Positions 1 to 10,949 of a DNA stretch of 64,000 nt are shown one piece after another. Each line of letters begins with the position of its first letter. Positions within the stretch are counted from its first letter, which is position 1. The DNA comes from Hypomyces perniciosus. Its lineage: Eukaryota; Ascomycota; Sordariomycetes; Hypocreales; Hypocreaceae. The DNA lies in the NCBI GenBank assembly GCA_008477525.1, contig SPDT01000004.1, forward strand, positions 1,922,001 to 1,986,000. Reading direction: 5' to 3'. A program made the translations under genes and the position numbers. The notes under the pieces are model-generated. The model worked only from the letters and a program-made list of their open reading frames with translations, ran no database searches and had not been told where the DNA came from.

Positions 1-416
1 CGTTCGAATAAAGTTCTCGATCTTGGACTCGGAGGGGGTGTGGCCTTGTGCTAGCTTCGCTTCCCAGTACTTGTTCGCACGCGCATTGCCCCAGTTCAGC
101 ACGCTCTGAAGTTGTTCGTCGGTCCATGAGTCCAGGTCGACTGATTTGACTCTGCTGATGTGGGTGCCCATGCCACGGTGAATGCCAGAGCATCGAATGC
201 AGATGAAGATACCGAGATTCCAACTCGCCCATCGTGGATCTGCAATGGCAATTAGAATATCTCATTGGTGATTCGTATGGAATTGCCTTGGGACATACGC
301 TTGTTCCTTTTACAATCAGCACAAACCTTGTTGGGCTCCAACTTCAGGAGGCTCTTGATAGTAGCTTGATTCTGCGCCGCCCGCTCGGCAGCGGGGTTTG
401 GTGCCCTTCTCGACAT
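1..416 (-). CDS. AGE2: ArfGAP domain protein, N-terminal part (cut by window edge)
   Basis: GTPase-activating protein for Arf GTPases, which control vesicle budding at the Golgi and endosomes. Exons are 416-299 and 239-1, with a 59-nt intron (298-240, GTATGT...CAG); the gene continues beyond base 1. The start ATG at 416-414 gives MSRRAPNPAAERAAQNQ. The spliced product carries the ArfGAP zinc finger (CADCKRNKHPRW then CIRCSGIHRG), the catalytic arginine just after the second Cys pair, and the family motif HISRVKSVDLD followed by LNWGNARANKYWEA. The splice lies inside the zinc finger and restores the sequence KRNKHPRW. The N-terminal position of the domain and the close match to SMAP/Age2 proteins favour Age2 over Gcs1 or Glo3, but the C-terminal half is missing, so the subfamily is inferred. 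The family assignment is secure. Confidence 0.88.
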
Positions 417-1060
417 GTCGGTGAGATGTTGTATGCGAGAGTAGAATTCGGGATGGGATTTCAGAGAAATTCGCGAGCCTAGAAGTATGCTATGCCAAAT
501 GGCAGCCTAGGATGATGTCGTGTGGCCACTTGGATTATATCAAACAATGGGGTAAGTTAAAGTTGGCCACCCTACGAGCACCTCCTAGTTGCAACTCAAC
601 TTGAGGGATAAGCCACACACCAGCCACGTCAGACTGATGTAACCTCAGGCAGCCATAGAATTATTAATAGTGCTACCCTACAATTACGAGGTCGATTTAC
701 AGTGTCGGGTCAGTTTTGCAGTGACCTTGGGAAGAATACAAGTATGACGGTTGTTTTCCTGATTGACAGCTGAATTTACATGCTATGCTGGAAAAGATCT
801 GGACGAGTTCCAAATAAATGCGGCACTGCGCCATAGCTCTGTATTAGTGGCTGTGTAGTGTTTATAGCAGGGTATGTGAGGAGCAGATGATGCCGATGGT
901 TCCATAGCGGCGATACAGCATCAGTGATTTGTCAATACCCTCATTATTTCAAATAACGCTCACCCACGGTTCGATTGAGTATATCACCACCTAGGCACCG
1001 AGAGCTATAAATCCACATCCATCACCACCAACTCCAGGACCTTCTTCTACATCGCCTTTT
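417..1060. other. Intergenic, divergent promoter region of ArfGAP and MsrB
   Basis: These 644 bases lie between two divergent genes and hold no credible exon. The only element I can point to is a TATAAAT box at about 1006-1012, some 50 bases before the MsrB start. The rest is unremarkable mixed sequence. Confidence 0.6.
1006..1012 (+). promoter_or_regulatory. TATA box of the MsrB gene
   Basis: TATAAAT about 50 bases upstream of the first MsrB ATG at 1061. If transcription starts about 30 bases downstream, the leader before the first ATG would be short, which could favour leaky scanning to the later in-frame ATGs at 1175 and 1235. Confidence 0.4.
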
Positions 1061-1733
1061 ATGCGTTTCATCCCAGTATTTGCAAGATTCATCCAAACAC
1101 TATCAAACGCCACTCGACTTAGGTCCCCGCATCAACGTCGTCTGAGCCCGTTCCAACCTCTTCGCTTACAATCCATGTCCGGCATCCCATTCCTCAGTGC
1201 CCTCTTTGGTTCTTCCTCGTCCAAACCACCCAACATGTCGTACCCTGATCAACGAACAGACGAGGACTGGCGTGCCGTCCTTAGTCCAGGTAGATAAATA
1301 ACCAATCCTATCGTTGCCACATTTAGCTCACTGACACCACTTACCAGAGCAATTCCGTGTCTTGAGAACGAAAGGCACAGAGGCTGCAGGAACCGGAAAG
1401 TTTGACAAGCACTATCCGAAGGAGGGCGTATACACCTGCGCAGGATGCGATGCGCCACTGTACAAGGCATCCCACAAGTTTAGCTCAGGCTGCGGGTGGC
1501 CGGCGTATTTCGATAGCGTTCCTGGAGCTGTCATCCGACACGAAGACCGAACCTTCGGCATGCTGAGGACGGAAATCGTTTGTTCAAACTGCGGTGGCCA
1601 CCTTGGTCATATCTTCAAAGGAGAAGGATTCCCGACGCCGACGGATGAGCGTCATTGTGTGAATAGCATCAGCTTAAAGTTCTCGCCCGAGGACAAGGTG
1701 GTGGAAAGCAAGGGTGAAGAGAGCAAGGCGTGA
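1061..1733 (+). CDS. MXR2: Peptide-methionine (R)-S-oxide reductase MsrB
   Basis: Reduces methionine-R-sulfoxide in proteins, using thioredoxin. Exons 1061-1289 and 1348-1733 join in frame (58-nt intron, acceptor CAG at 1347) to give 204 residues. All MsrB marks are present: two zinc-binding pairs (CAGC, Cys107/110; CSNC, Cys155/158), the GCGWPAYFDSV block, and the catalytic Cys180 in DERHCVNS near the C-terminus. The first 38 residues are Arg-rich with almost no acidic residues (MRFIPVFARFIQTLSNATR), like a mitochondrial presequence. In-frame Met39 and Met59 would give shorter, cytosolic forms. I chose the first ATG because of the presequence and the TATA box close upstream. Yeast Mxr2 is mitochondrial, which fits. 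The thiolase follows about 1 kb downstream on the same strand. Confidence 0.93.
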
Positions 1734-2410
1734 GTTGCTATAATATAGTCATGCATACGGAGTACTGGGGGAATATCTGGCGTTGAGGGTGGAGGGAGTG
1801 TGTAAGTACATTGTCTTGGTCTAATGAGAGATGTATGTATTGAGAGTATAATCCTGCCAGTTCCACTGTGTGTCTGGTCAGCCAGGGTGTAATGAATTAT
1901 GTTCTAAATAAGTATAAAATAGCCCTCGTATCTTTTCGAAATAGAGGGGTATAACTGGAATAGATGGTGATCTTCCAACTTTATAACTAGTGATAACAGT
2001 AAATTCACGGCTGACAACTCAACTAATAAGTGAAGCGTTGAGCCTTTCCTGTAATACGTGCCTCAGTTTCATTGCCAAGGTTACATACAACACGGATATC
2101 TCCATATTATTAACCATCTCCATACTGTGGGCGTCGTTTTCGGTCAAAGCCTTGCCGCATTGAGGCAGTTCTTCCGGGAGCCAAGCACGTGCGGTGCCAA
2201 TTGTTCAACAGAAGGAATATCCTCCCAGAAGCATCCGCGAAACGCTTGTGATGGAAGTGCACAATCCTTTGGATTAATATCACGATCCTTACTAATTAAT
2301 GCAACCCTTGATTAGTGAAACTGACGCCTCGTGACAGAAAGCTGGGGAAAGGCGGCATGTGAAAGACGCTAAAATGCGGGCGGTCGGTGCCAAGCCTGGC
2401 ATTGAAGATG

Positions 2411-2416
2411 CCTCGG
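2411..2416 (+). promoter_or_regulatory. CCTCGG box, candidate FarA/FarB fatty-acid response site
   Basis: CCTCGG at 2411-2416 and its reverse complement CCGAGG at about 2547-2552 lie 290 and 160 bases upstream of the peroxisomal thiolase ATG. In Aspergillus, CCTCGG is the core bound by the Zn2Cys6 regulators FarA and FarB that induce beta-oxidation genes. The sites are seen directly; their use here is inferred. Confidence 0.4.
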
Positions 2417-2574
2417 TCGAGCTGACATCAGCGGGTCTTCTGCAGTGCCTCCTGGGGTTACGGGTAACTTTGCGCTCTGCATGCAGGTTCCAGGTTCCAT
2501 ACCTAGGTACAGGTACGAGCGCCAGCACTGTGTCTCATCCGGCATACCGAGGTTGACCGGCTGCTTTTTGGCTA

Positions 2575-2584
2575 TTATTTATAG
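2575..2584 (+). promoter_or_regulatory. TATA-like element of the thiolase gene
   Basis: TTATTTATAG about 125 bases upstream of the thiolase ATG, followed by a pyrimidine-rich stretch (about 2640-2700) typical of strong fungal promoters near the transcription start. Confidence 0.35.
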
Positions 2585-2707
2585 TACTATCTCGCCGGAC
2601 CCTCCTTGGGAAAGTTCCTTTGACGCTTATACACATTTCCTCCTCTGTCCATCTTCACATTCTTCCCTCCCTTCCATTATACCTCCACCACCGCAATCAC
2701 AGTCAAA

Positions 2708-4162
2708 ATGGGTGGTAAGTCATCGTGGTGCCGTGGTAACAAACATCTCGCTGGATCTTGTTTCTAACGTGCCGCCGATATAGCCCTCGACCGAATCTCT
2801 CAGATTGGTGGCCAGATCTCTGGCAACCCTACCGCTGGCGGCCGCGACAAGATTCTCCAGAAGAACCCCGACGATGTATGTGTCCCAGATGTACCTCGAT
2901 CGATAGTATACACAAGCGACTAACTAGAATGCCCTCCGCAGGTCGTCGTCACTGCCTGCTGCCGAAGCGCCTTCACCAAGGGAGGCAAGGGCGGCTTCAA
3001 GGACACCCAAGCTTCCGACCTCATGGCTGGTATCCTGAAGGCCATCATTGACCGCTCCAAGATCAACCCTGCCCTTGTCGACGATATCTGCGTCGGAACC
3101 GTGCTTGCCCCCGGTGGCGGTGCTACCGAGATGCGCGCTGCTGGCTTGGTCGCCGGCTTCCCAGAGACCACCTCACTCCGAACGCTCAACCGACAGTGCT
3201 CGTCTGGTCTCCAGGCCTGCATTGACATCGCCAACCAGATCAAGTCTGGCATGATTGACGTCGGTATCGGTGCCGGTGTCGAGAGCATGAGCACCAACTA
3301 CGGGTAGGATCTCCCGTATCATCGTTATCATGAGAGAATGCGAAAAGCTGACTTATATCTTAGCCCCGGTGCCGTTGCCGAGTTCTCTGATCTCCTGGCG
3401 GGCCACCAGGAGTCCGCCAACTGCAAGGTCCCAATGGGTGTTTTGTCCGAGGCTATGGCTAAGGACCTCAAAATCACCCGTGCCAGCCAGGACGCATTCG
3501 CCGCCGCTTCCTACCAGAAGGCCGTCAAGGCCCAGAAGGAGGGCCTCTTCAATGAGGAGATCGTCCCCCTCAAGACCAAGGTCCAGGACCCCAAGACTGA
3601 GGAGTGGAAGGAGGTTGTCGTTGACAGAGACGATGGCATCCGAGATGGTGTGACTGCTGAGTCCCTCGGCAAGATCCGCCCTGCCTTCGCCAAGGACGGT
3701 AGCATCCACGCTGGCAGTGCCAGTCAGGTTTCCGACGGTGCTGCCGCCGTGCTCCTCATGCGCCGCTCCACCGCTGAGAAGCTCGGCCAGACCATCCTGG
3801 GCAAGTACGTCGCCGGCGCTATCGTCGGCGTCAAGCCCCTTCTCATGGGCCAGGGTCCCTGGAAGGCCATCCCCAAGGCCCTCGGTCTTGCCGGTATCTC
3901 TAAGGAGGATGTTGATATCTACGAGATCAACGAGGCTTTCGCCAGCCAGTGCCTGTGGAGCGCCAACGAGCTGGGCATCCCTCATGAGAAGATCAACCCC
4001 AAGGGTGGTGCTATTGCCTTTGGTCACCCTCTGGGTTGCACGGGTGCGCGACAGGTGTCTACCCTGCTGTATGAGCTTCGCAGGACGGGCAAGAAGGTTG
4101 GCAACACCTCCATGTGCGTTGGTACCGGTATGGGTATGAGCGCCGTTTGGGTTGCGGAGTAA
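2708..4162 (+). CDS. POT1: Peroxisomal 3-ketoacyl-CoA thiolase
   Basis: Carries out the last step of beta-oxidation: thiolytic cleavage of 3-ketoacyl-CoA to acetyl-CoA and a shortened acyl-CoA. Exons 2708-2714, 2784-2875, 2942-3303 and 3364-4162 give 419 residues; the first exon holds only 7 coding bases. Catalytic residues are visible: Cys119 (RQCSSGLQ), His375 (GHPLGCTGAR) and Cys405 (CVGTGMG), plus NEAFASQ. The N-terminus MGALDRISQIGGQIS resembles a PTS2 peroxisomal signal (R-I-x5-Q-I), but with Gln where His is usual and Ile where Leu or Ala is usual. Codon use is strongly biased to C-ending codons, unlike the neighbours, which suggests high expression. CCTCGG boxes upstream fit fatty-acid induction. 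A cytosolic or mitochondrial acetoacetyl-CoA thiolase is less likely given the N-terminus and the length. Confidence 0.94.
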
Positions 4163-4398
4163 GCGAAAAAAAAAAATGATTGATGGGTATTATGGACGGG
4201 ATGATTTTTCTTTTATGTATGAATACCATGTAACGAAATCTTGAGGGCAACCAAATAGTATAGAGCCATTGGAAATTGATTATGTTTAATGGGCAAATCC
4301 ATGAAACAAGGTGCATTTTCTCAACCATCTCGTAGCATTGGTGGACCATGAATGAATACCAGAATGTCTTGCTCAAAGCTATTTTTGCCATAGATGAT

Positions 4399-5898
4399 TC
4401 AAAATCCCTCGATCTCAGTACCGATTTGTTTCTTTTTCGCAACCTCAACCAGATGCATACCGACCACCAGATCCATCAAACCCAGCCCGACGCTCTTATA
4501 CACCACTGTCCCGTCTCTCAACCAGCGTGAGAGCCCATCTTCCTTCTTGTTCTCCTTGTCAACTGAGCTGCTCGAGCTCTTGCGGAAGTTTAGCGAGAAA
4601 GTCGACTTGTGCCCCGAGGAGATCGAGCTCGAAGGGCTACTTGGCCTGGGCGGTGGTTCGCTGTAGACGGTGGACATGGATGGCGTTCTGTCTGAGAGGG
4701 TGAGTTCGGATGGGGATGTTGGGGTGTGTACTTCAGAGGCCTCGGATTCGGATTCCTCAATGGCCATTTTATGGAGCATTACAAGCTCTCCGAGCCTTGG
4801 AAATGATCAGCGTGGGTTTGTTATAGAGTGTGTTTGTAGGGACTTACTCAACCAACTGTTGTGGCGAAATTTTGGCATTGATAATCTCGCCTGCCTCCTT
4901 GAGTACGCCATCTAGGGTGTCTACTACAATGACACCACCCTCATCGGCATGCTTATGGAAGTGTCTGTGATTCTTCTCATGTGGTTTTGTAACCAAATGT
5001 AGGAGAGCCTCTGGCAACTCCTTCATCTCAGGGGTATAGCTTCCCACAGCGACAATCAGTCTTCCCTTCTTTCTACCTTCATGACTAGTCAGGATCTCGG
5101 CATCGAATAGGTCTTCCCTGGATGGCGTGCAGCAATAGATGACGTCTGAACTGCGGATGTACTCCCGCTGCAGACGCTCGTAGTCATGGAAAGTTGGCGT
5201 CAGGATGGCGAACTTGGTCGTATCCCACCCCTCACGCACCTTGATCTCGTGGGGGATGATGGTGAATTTCTTGAGAATGTGACCAGCACTTTCGGAGAAA
5301 CGGCGGTTGATGATGTGGACGTGCTTGATACCGCTTCCTCGCATCATGAGAGCAAGACGGACGTGCCAGTAGGCTTGCATGCCGCTGCCGAAGACAGTGA
5401 TGGTCTTGACATTATTGCGTCGGTAGAGAAGACATGAAGATGCAAGAGCTGTACGGAAGGCAGTCAGGGTACTGGCATGGATAAGTCCAACAGGCTTCCC
5501 ATCAGGAGAGAAGAGGTTGACCACGCCGGTTGGGCTTATAGCGCGGACTGACGGGTCTTTTGTAGCCTCAGAAGAGGTCAGGGATACGACTTGTGCCAAA
5601 TTAGCACAACTGAACACTGACCTAGGGGAAAGGGTCAGGTGTCTATTATATGTTTACCTTTGCAGCCCATGCCAGATGGACCGCATGATGGCATATATAA
5701 GGTCGTTGCCTGGGATTCCGGGTGCAAGGTAGACACCCGATGCGGTTGCTGAAAGACTCCTTCATCAGCGGCCTGCGTGTTTGTCGAAAACTCATGCAAT
5801 GCTCCAGCCAGAACATGGCGGAAATCCTCCAACTCCTCCAATGCTAGGCCCTCTAGCAGGTCCCTGACCTGATTATCGGATAGAACAGTCAGTGTCAT
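4399..5898 (-). CDS. Ornithine cyclodeaminase / mu-crystallin family protein
   Basis: Exons 5898-5658, 5616-4848 and 4795-4399 splice in frame to 468 residues. The Rossmann nucleotide-binding loop reads TVFGSGMQAYWH. Other family blocks are GVVNLFSPDGKPVGLIHASTLTAFRTA (substrate-side Arg and Lys region), VIYCCTPS, IVAVGSYTPEMKELP and the C-terminal GTVVYKSVGLGLMDLVVG. Bacterial members convert ornithine to proline with loss of ammonia or reduce ketimines; the substrate cannot be read from this sequence. The first intron uses the acceptor GGTCAG rather than the nearer CTAG, because only that restores the frame. Oddity: about 85 Ser/Pro/Glu-rich residues interrupt the domain before the last conserved block. 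A TATA run lies about 70 bases upstream of the ATG. Confidence 0.85.
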
Positions 5899-5967
5899 CT
5901 TGGCAGCTTGACGAGCGGGGACGAGGAGTGATCTTTGCTGAGCTATTTCCTCTTGGCCTTCGCGGGT

Positions 5968-5980
5968 TTATATATATATA
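5968..5980 (-). promoter_or_regulatory. TATA run of the OCD-like gene
   Basis: An uninterrupted TATATATATATAA on the minus strand, about 70 bases upstream of the ATG at 5898. Its position suits a core promoter. Confidence 0.45.
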
Positions 5981-7145
5981 CAATCGCTCTGGCATGGATA
6001 GTTGGCAGATATGACGATATTGATTGAGATCGCCGAGACAGTTGACCAGAGCTCGAATACGAATGTGTGTTCGGAGTAGTGAGTGATGTAATCAACTCTC
6101 ACAAATATGTGGTTGTAGTTTGTTTTAATGGGCGTTTAGCACTTCTAGGTGGTTTGGCATTCACAAGCGACATCGGGCCCGATGGGAACCGAGCGGCACA
6201 TATCATTTATCATAATATACTCCGTATGTGGGCAGAGACTTGGCAGACATCCCAAGTTTAGCCATTTGAGCATAGTAGTACTAACAATTTGATAACCATT
6301 CGTATTTCGTACTCTGTAGTCTATCAAGGCGGGTATTTTTGCCACGGAGCAAATGGAGGTGAAGAAGCTTAAAATGGCACAGTTGCCTCAGTACCTAGTG
6401 AGACACCAATGGTTCATGGCTCGCTGATCAGATATGTGACTTGCAGAGCGCATATTTCTTGTTCCTCATTCCTAGAATCTGGTTGCACCAAGTCCTAGTC
6501 TACCCATTGGCTGTATAAAAAGAACTGGCTTTAGTTTCTCGTAGCCAAGCGATGTTGACTCGGCGAATCGGTTTAGTGCTGATGACAGCATCTTGGAATG
6601 GATGGGAGTGATTGCTTCGCCGCCTTCTGCTGCCACGTACTGCCCTACGTCATGCAGGCTGGTACAGTCTTGAGCTGCCTAAAGGATGCTCCAGAGAAAC
6701 TACCGAAAAATGGGAGCCTTGAGCCCTGCATTATGAAGAGGCTGATGATGCAAAAGAGTTGAGAGAGATATAGTTGCATAATTGAAACTGGAGGGCGCGT
6801 AAATAGCGGGTGGTTTCAGGCAGCCAGGGCCAAGTTCTAGAAGGCCATAGCGGACTTGCTGCAGCAACTGAAGCAAATTGCACTGGAAACCCCCTGTATC
6901 ACTCCGTAGAAAAGCCGCCCGGCAACTGCAACTCCTTCAACACGCAGCTCATCGCACTTTGGTTGGTTGCTGTTAGTACTACACGCAAAGTACGAAGTAC
7001 AGTACGTAGGTCCCTTCTCCCCGCTAAGCCTTGCTGCGCCAGCCTCATAATAGGCCCATTCCTAATCAAGTACTAACCTTCCAATGCTATTTGGCCAAAA
7101 GGTGTCCCGTCATCGTATTGCCTCTCAACAAACAAACGTCCACCT

Positions 7146-7175
7146 CATCGCCATCGCCATCGCCATCGCCGTCGA
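7146..7175 (+). repeat. GCCATC hexanucleotide microsatellite
   Basis: About four to five copies of the hexamer (ATCGCC phase), ending in a diverged copy GCCGTCGAC. It lies about 175 bases upstream of the TVP18 ATG, probably in the 5' leader. Confidence 0.7.
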
Positions 7176-7346
7176 CGAGAGCAATCTTCCTAACGCCCGG
7201 AATCGCAGCAAGGACAGCACAAGGCTGAGCTCCTCGATTGCCCACAGACTGCCGACTTGTTGATACTTGCGCGCACCGCACCTGCGACGACAAACGACCT
7301 TCAGAACCACTCGGCTGCCGGACAGCTTCACGCCAAGCCCGTCAAG

Positions 7347-8053
7347 ATGTCGCTCAAGGAGGAGTTCCAGACGAGAAACTTCAGTAAGCTGCTGGCGAAT
7401 GCGTATGCGTCTTTGGAATACCCGAATACTGACTCTGGCGACAGGCATTTACGCACAATGGTAAGCTCCCGATGCGCCGGCCTGTCCGATCCCGACGACC
7501 TACGGAATCCAGCGAGACGACTCTGTGGAACGATGATAGCCGATTCTTGTCGATGAATGTTCTAATGCGATATGTCTGGTATAGGCTGGGCATCTTGTCC
7601 ATGATCATTTGTTTTGCGACCGGTCTTTCCAACATCTTCATGCTATTCTCTAAATACGGACTTCTCATCATCTTCTGCGTCATCGCCTTGTACGTCCCCC
7701 ACGTTTGATTCGACACACAATGAGGCGATAGCGCGCTAACACGAGTCTCTAGAGTGTCGTCGTTCGTTATTTTGTTCGTCGAGGTCCCCCTGCTGCTCCG
7801 AATCTGCCCGACCTCCTCCAAGTTCGACGATGCCATTCGCAGGGTTTCCACAAACTACATTCGCGCAGCCGTCTACGGCGTGATGTCCATTGTGCAATTC
7901 CTCAGCACCATTATTGTGAGCTCTAGTTTGATTGCCGCCGCGGTCTTCCTCCTTTTCACGTCCATCTGCTACCTCCTGGCCGCCGTCAAGGGCCAGGCCT
8001 TTATTGGAAGCAAGACACTCGGTGGCCAAGGCATTGCTCAGATGATCGTGTAA
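7347..8053 (+). CDS. TVP18: Golgi apparatus membrane protein TVP18
   Basis: A small tetraspanning protein of late-Golgi (Tlg2-containing) vesicles; its molecular role is poorly known. Exons 7347-7383, 7445-7460 (only 16 nt), 7585-7689 and 7753-8053 splice to 152 residues. The N-terminus reads MSLKEEFQTRNFSIYAQWLG, a block typical of Tvp18, followed by hydrophobic segments ILSMIICFATGLSNIF, YGLLIIFCVIALVSSFVILFVEVPLLL, VYGVMSIVQFLSTIIV and IAAAVFLLFTSICYLLAAV. The C-terminus is GQAFIGSKTLGGQGIAQMIV. The length agrees with the family. The tiny second exon is required: without it the IYAQW block is lost and the frame breaks. Neighbours give no functional hint. Confidence 0.92.
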
Positions 8054-9188
8054 AGCCTGGTGGCAGGTACCCATGGACCGGATGATGTATGACTGGGTCA
8101 GCTTGACGAGCGACGAACGAGTCAGGGGAGGGGGGTTGGACGCAAGTAGGGTGTATCAGTTGAATCGCCCGGGATTGTTGTTGGGCCTCGATATCTTCGG
8201 CGTCAGGAATGAGACACGGCTTTATGTTTTTGGTTTCATCAGTTGCAGTCGTACTTTTTTCAGTTTGGCTGCGTGTTTCGTGGAATAGAGTTCTGATGAC
8301 TGTGTGTGGCTTTGAGCCGTTGGCATGAGTTGATAGGTAGTTTTTAATGTTGCTGCTCAACTGAATGTATGATCACCATGTCCAGCAGAAAGATCCAATT
8401 ATATAGCTGAATCAACACCTTCTAAGCCCAATGTATATCTCGGTATTCGTAGCATGAGTAACATGAGCTAATTAAACCATATTCTTTAACAGTGGATCTC
8501 TTATCTATATCTCGGTCCGACCTAATATATATGCTGAGCTTCCCACTTTAATGACCTTACCAGATGCTATCCTGTATAATAAATCCAATAGTATGGAAGA
8601 CTTAAGCGCCATAGTTGGGTAGTGATAGAGTACATGGCCCGGAATCTGGAGCCGAACGATAAGATCCGGACCAATGGATTGGGATTACCGGCCCTCTGCA
8701 TCTTTGACTTCTAGAAAAGAGCCGGAGCCATTCTAGAATTGGTCTTGCTCGCGTTTAATATGATTGTTGAACCCAGGTGGGGGACATGGATAAGGAAGAG
8801 AAATACATGAAGTACACGTGCTCGTGCTGTTGTGTTGTAGCAGTCTACTCCATAAACATCTAGCTGTACTCTGTATACTACACTTCGTATAAGAGTTATC
8901 CGTGATAATTAGAGTTTGCGGTCCCTGTTTTATCATCACCTGTTTGAAACCCTAGTGAGAGGGGATTCGAGTACTATATCTTTGCGAAGCACCATATTGT
9001 CTGTCCTATGTTTGAAGCCAGGAACTCCGGCACCTCACTTCCGGAGACTGCAAAGCTTGAGAGTAGCACTATGATGCAAGCTGTGTCCTGATTCTGGGAC
9101 ATCATCCACATCTTGTATTCTTCAGAGAAGCTTCTCTGCCTGCTCCATACTAAGGGGGACTCACTCCGTCTTGGAATACATCATTTTA

Positions 9189-9204
9189 TACTCCGTACGG
9201 AGTA
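9189..9204. repeat. Perfect 16-nt palindrome TACTCCGTACGGAGTA
   Basis: Equal to its own reverse complement, and the best copy of a motif family scattered through the non-coding parts of this window. A companion arrangement, TACGGAGTACTCCGTA, is at 10333-10348, and partial copies lie at about 9500 and 10278. Confidence 0.85.
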
Positions 9205-10632
9205 CTTCGTATTACACAGTCGTCCGTCAATTATGGTTCTCTCATAAGTCGGTGGCGTTTAGCAAGTCCAGCCGTCTCAACATGTTTATCCACAATAGGG
9301 GCGAAAGCCATCTCGTTTCGAGCAACTGTTCAATATTCGCAGTAGTATTACGGAGCACTGGAATGATAATTGAGGAACAGTCCCCGCCATGACAAAGAGT
9401 TGACGCCACGGAACGGGTCTCCCGCGGGCCTGGTTTTGCAATTGTCGGCGCAACACGTTGATCACTTGCAGCCCGCTAGGTGCTATGTAAGGTATGTATC
9501 CGTACGGAGTACTATCTGCATGTACCGTCAGAATTACAAGGTAACTGGAAGTATCTCCCAACCAGACGTTCAGTGTCGAGAGATTGGTAAATACCTTTCA
9601 GCTGAGAGCGGTGTGCAATTTCTAAGTGAAAAATTCTCGTCCAGTCAGGCCGATAGCTAATAATGCATGTCGTTAAAGAGAGCTGGTCATCCGACCAACT
9701 GAGGTTCTCCCAGGCCTTGCCTTTACAGCCTAGCTTCGAGGCCGCTTCTCCCTTCCGGTTGCAGCAGGCACAACACCCCTCCCCTCTGTAGTCTGTAGTA
9801 GTACGTACTAATACTACTCGTACATGTAGATTTCCAAGGCTCGTGGTGGGGTTGGTTGGCGCGGGGCCTCGCACTGTGCGGACTTGGACCGCCACGTCTG
9901 ATGACGAAACCGAGCTTCATCCTTTGTTTCTAGCATGCACTGTTCCAAGAGAAGGTATTTACTCAATTGATATGAGATTAGCCCTGTATAGAGACGCCGA
10001 TCCCCCATGGGAGAGGCCTTGGTTTCTACAGCTAATATTTTAGTCATGTGTCCTGCTTATGGCCTTGAGTCTGACCCGTGTTCTATTATCCAGCCTCTGG
10101 CTCTCTCTCACAGCCACCAAGACCAGCTGTGGGCCGCTAGTGTGGCGCGACGTGGTCACAGGATTACTGTGCGGATCATGAACCAACCACACTGTATGCA
10201 TCAAGTCCGGCGCTCGCTGGGCTTCCCTGATCCTTCGCCAGCGTCAGGCACAGTATTACACCGTGTACCACACTCCATACTCCGTACTCTGTATCTACAT
10301 ACACCTGTGCATCAAGGTGAGGTGAGTTGCGCTACGGAGTACTCCGTATTATCGGTTACTATGTTGCCAGAATTAGCGCAGTGGCCCATGCCATAATGAC
10401 AGGGCCAGCAAACCCCCCAATCGCGGCCGTCGTATAGATAAGCTGCGTGTTGAAGGCATTTGCCCAAAGGGACCAGCAACACAGACTCTCGATCAAGGCC
10501 GCAACCCAATCTCACTCAGCTCTCGCACTTTTTCATCGCTTAGATATACTTCGTACACACATACATGTCGTCGTAACGAACGCTCCTCACGGTATTCTAT
10601 ACCAGCCCAAGACGCAATCGCAATCGCAAACA

Positions 10633-10949
10633 GTGAGTTGCTCCCTTGAGTTCGTGGCTCAACAAAGCAGTGACATGTCGTTGTCACTGTCGTCATACCC
10701 AACCACATCTGCCCTCCACAGCCTGTTGCTGCTCTTCTGTCACCACCGCCTCTGCCTCTCAATTTCCCATTGTGCTCTCATTCTGGTCCCGAAATTGTGA
10801 TCGATTATCTGATTCTACAAAATCACTCCACTGGTTTGGGAATCTCTATCGCGCAGCTGCATGACAGCCTTAGGCCCCGCCACTCGAGATTGGCTGGGCG
10901 ACTTGACAGACACTGGTGATCAGGACTAACTCTTGGCTCTCTTCCCCAG
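10633..10949 (+). other. Probable 5' UTR intron of AIM21
   Basis: A GTGAGT donor at 10633, a near-ideal branch sequence GACTAAC at about 10924-10930 and a pyrimidine-rich CCCCAG acceptor ending at 10949, 79 bases before the AIM21 ATG. No coding frame crosses it, so it would be a leader intron. This is inference from splice signals only. Confidence 0.45.

Larger units (their letters stand above)
1734..2707. other. Intergenic, MsrB 3' end and thiolase promoter
   Basis: These 974 bases hold the MsrB 3' UTR, one TACGGAGTAC palindrome copy at about 1756 just after the MsrB stop, and the thiolase promoter (CCTCGG boxes at 2411 and 2547, AT-rich TATA-like element at 2575, then a CT-rich stretch up to the ATG). 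No further coding exon is supported. Confidence 0.6.
5899..7346. other. Intergenic, divergent promoters of the OCD-like gene and TVP18
   Basis: About 1.45 kb without a supported gene. It holds the TATA run of the OCD-like gene (5968-5980), palindrome-family copies around 6218, 6904 and 6987, and a GCCATC hexamer run (about 7146-7175) in the probable TVP18 leader. The short open frames here have neither family similarity nor matching splice sites. Confidence 0.6.

Noticed and set aside
3353..4027. 224-codon open frame opposite the thiolase
   Set aside because: Antisense shadow caused by the thiolase codon bias.
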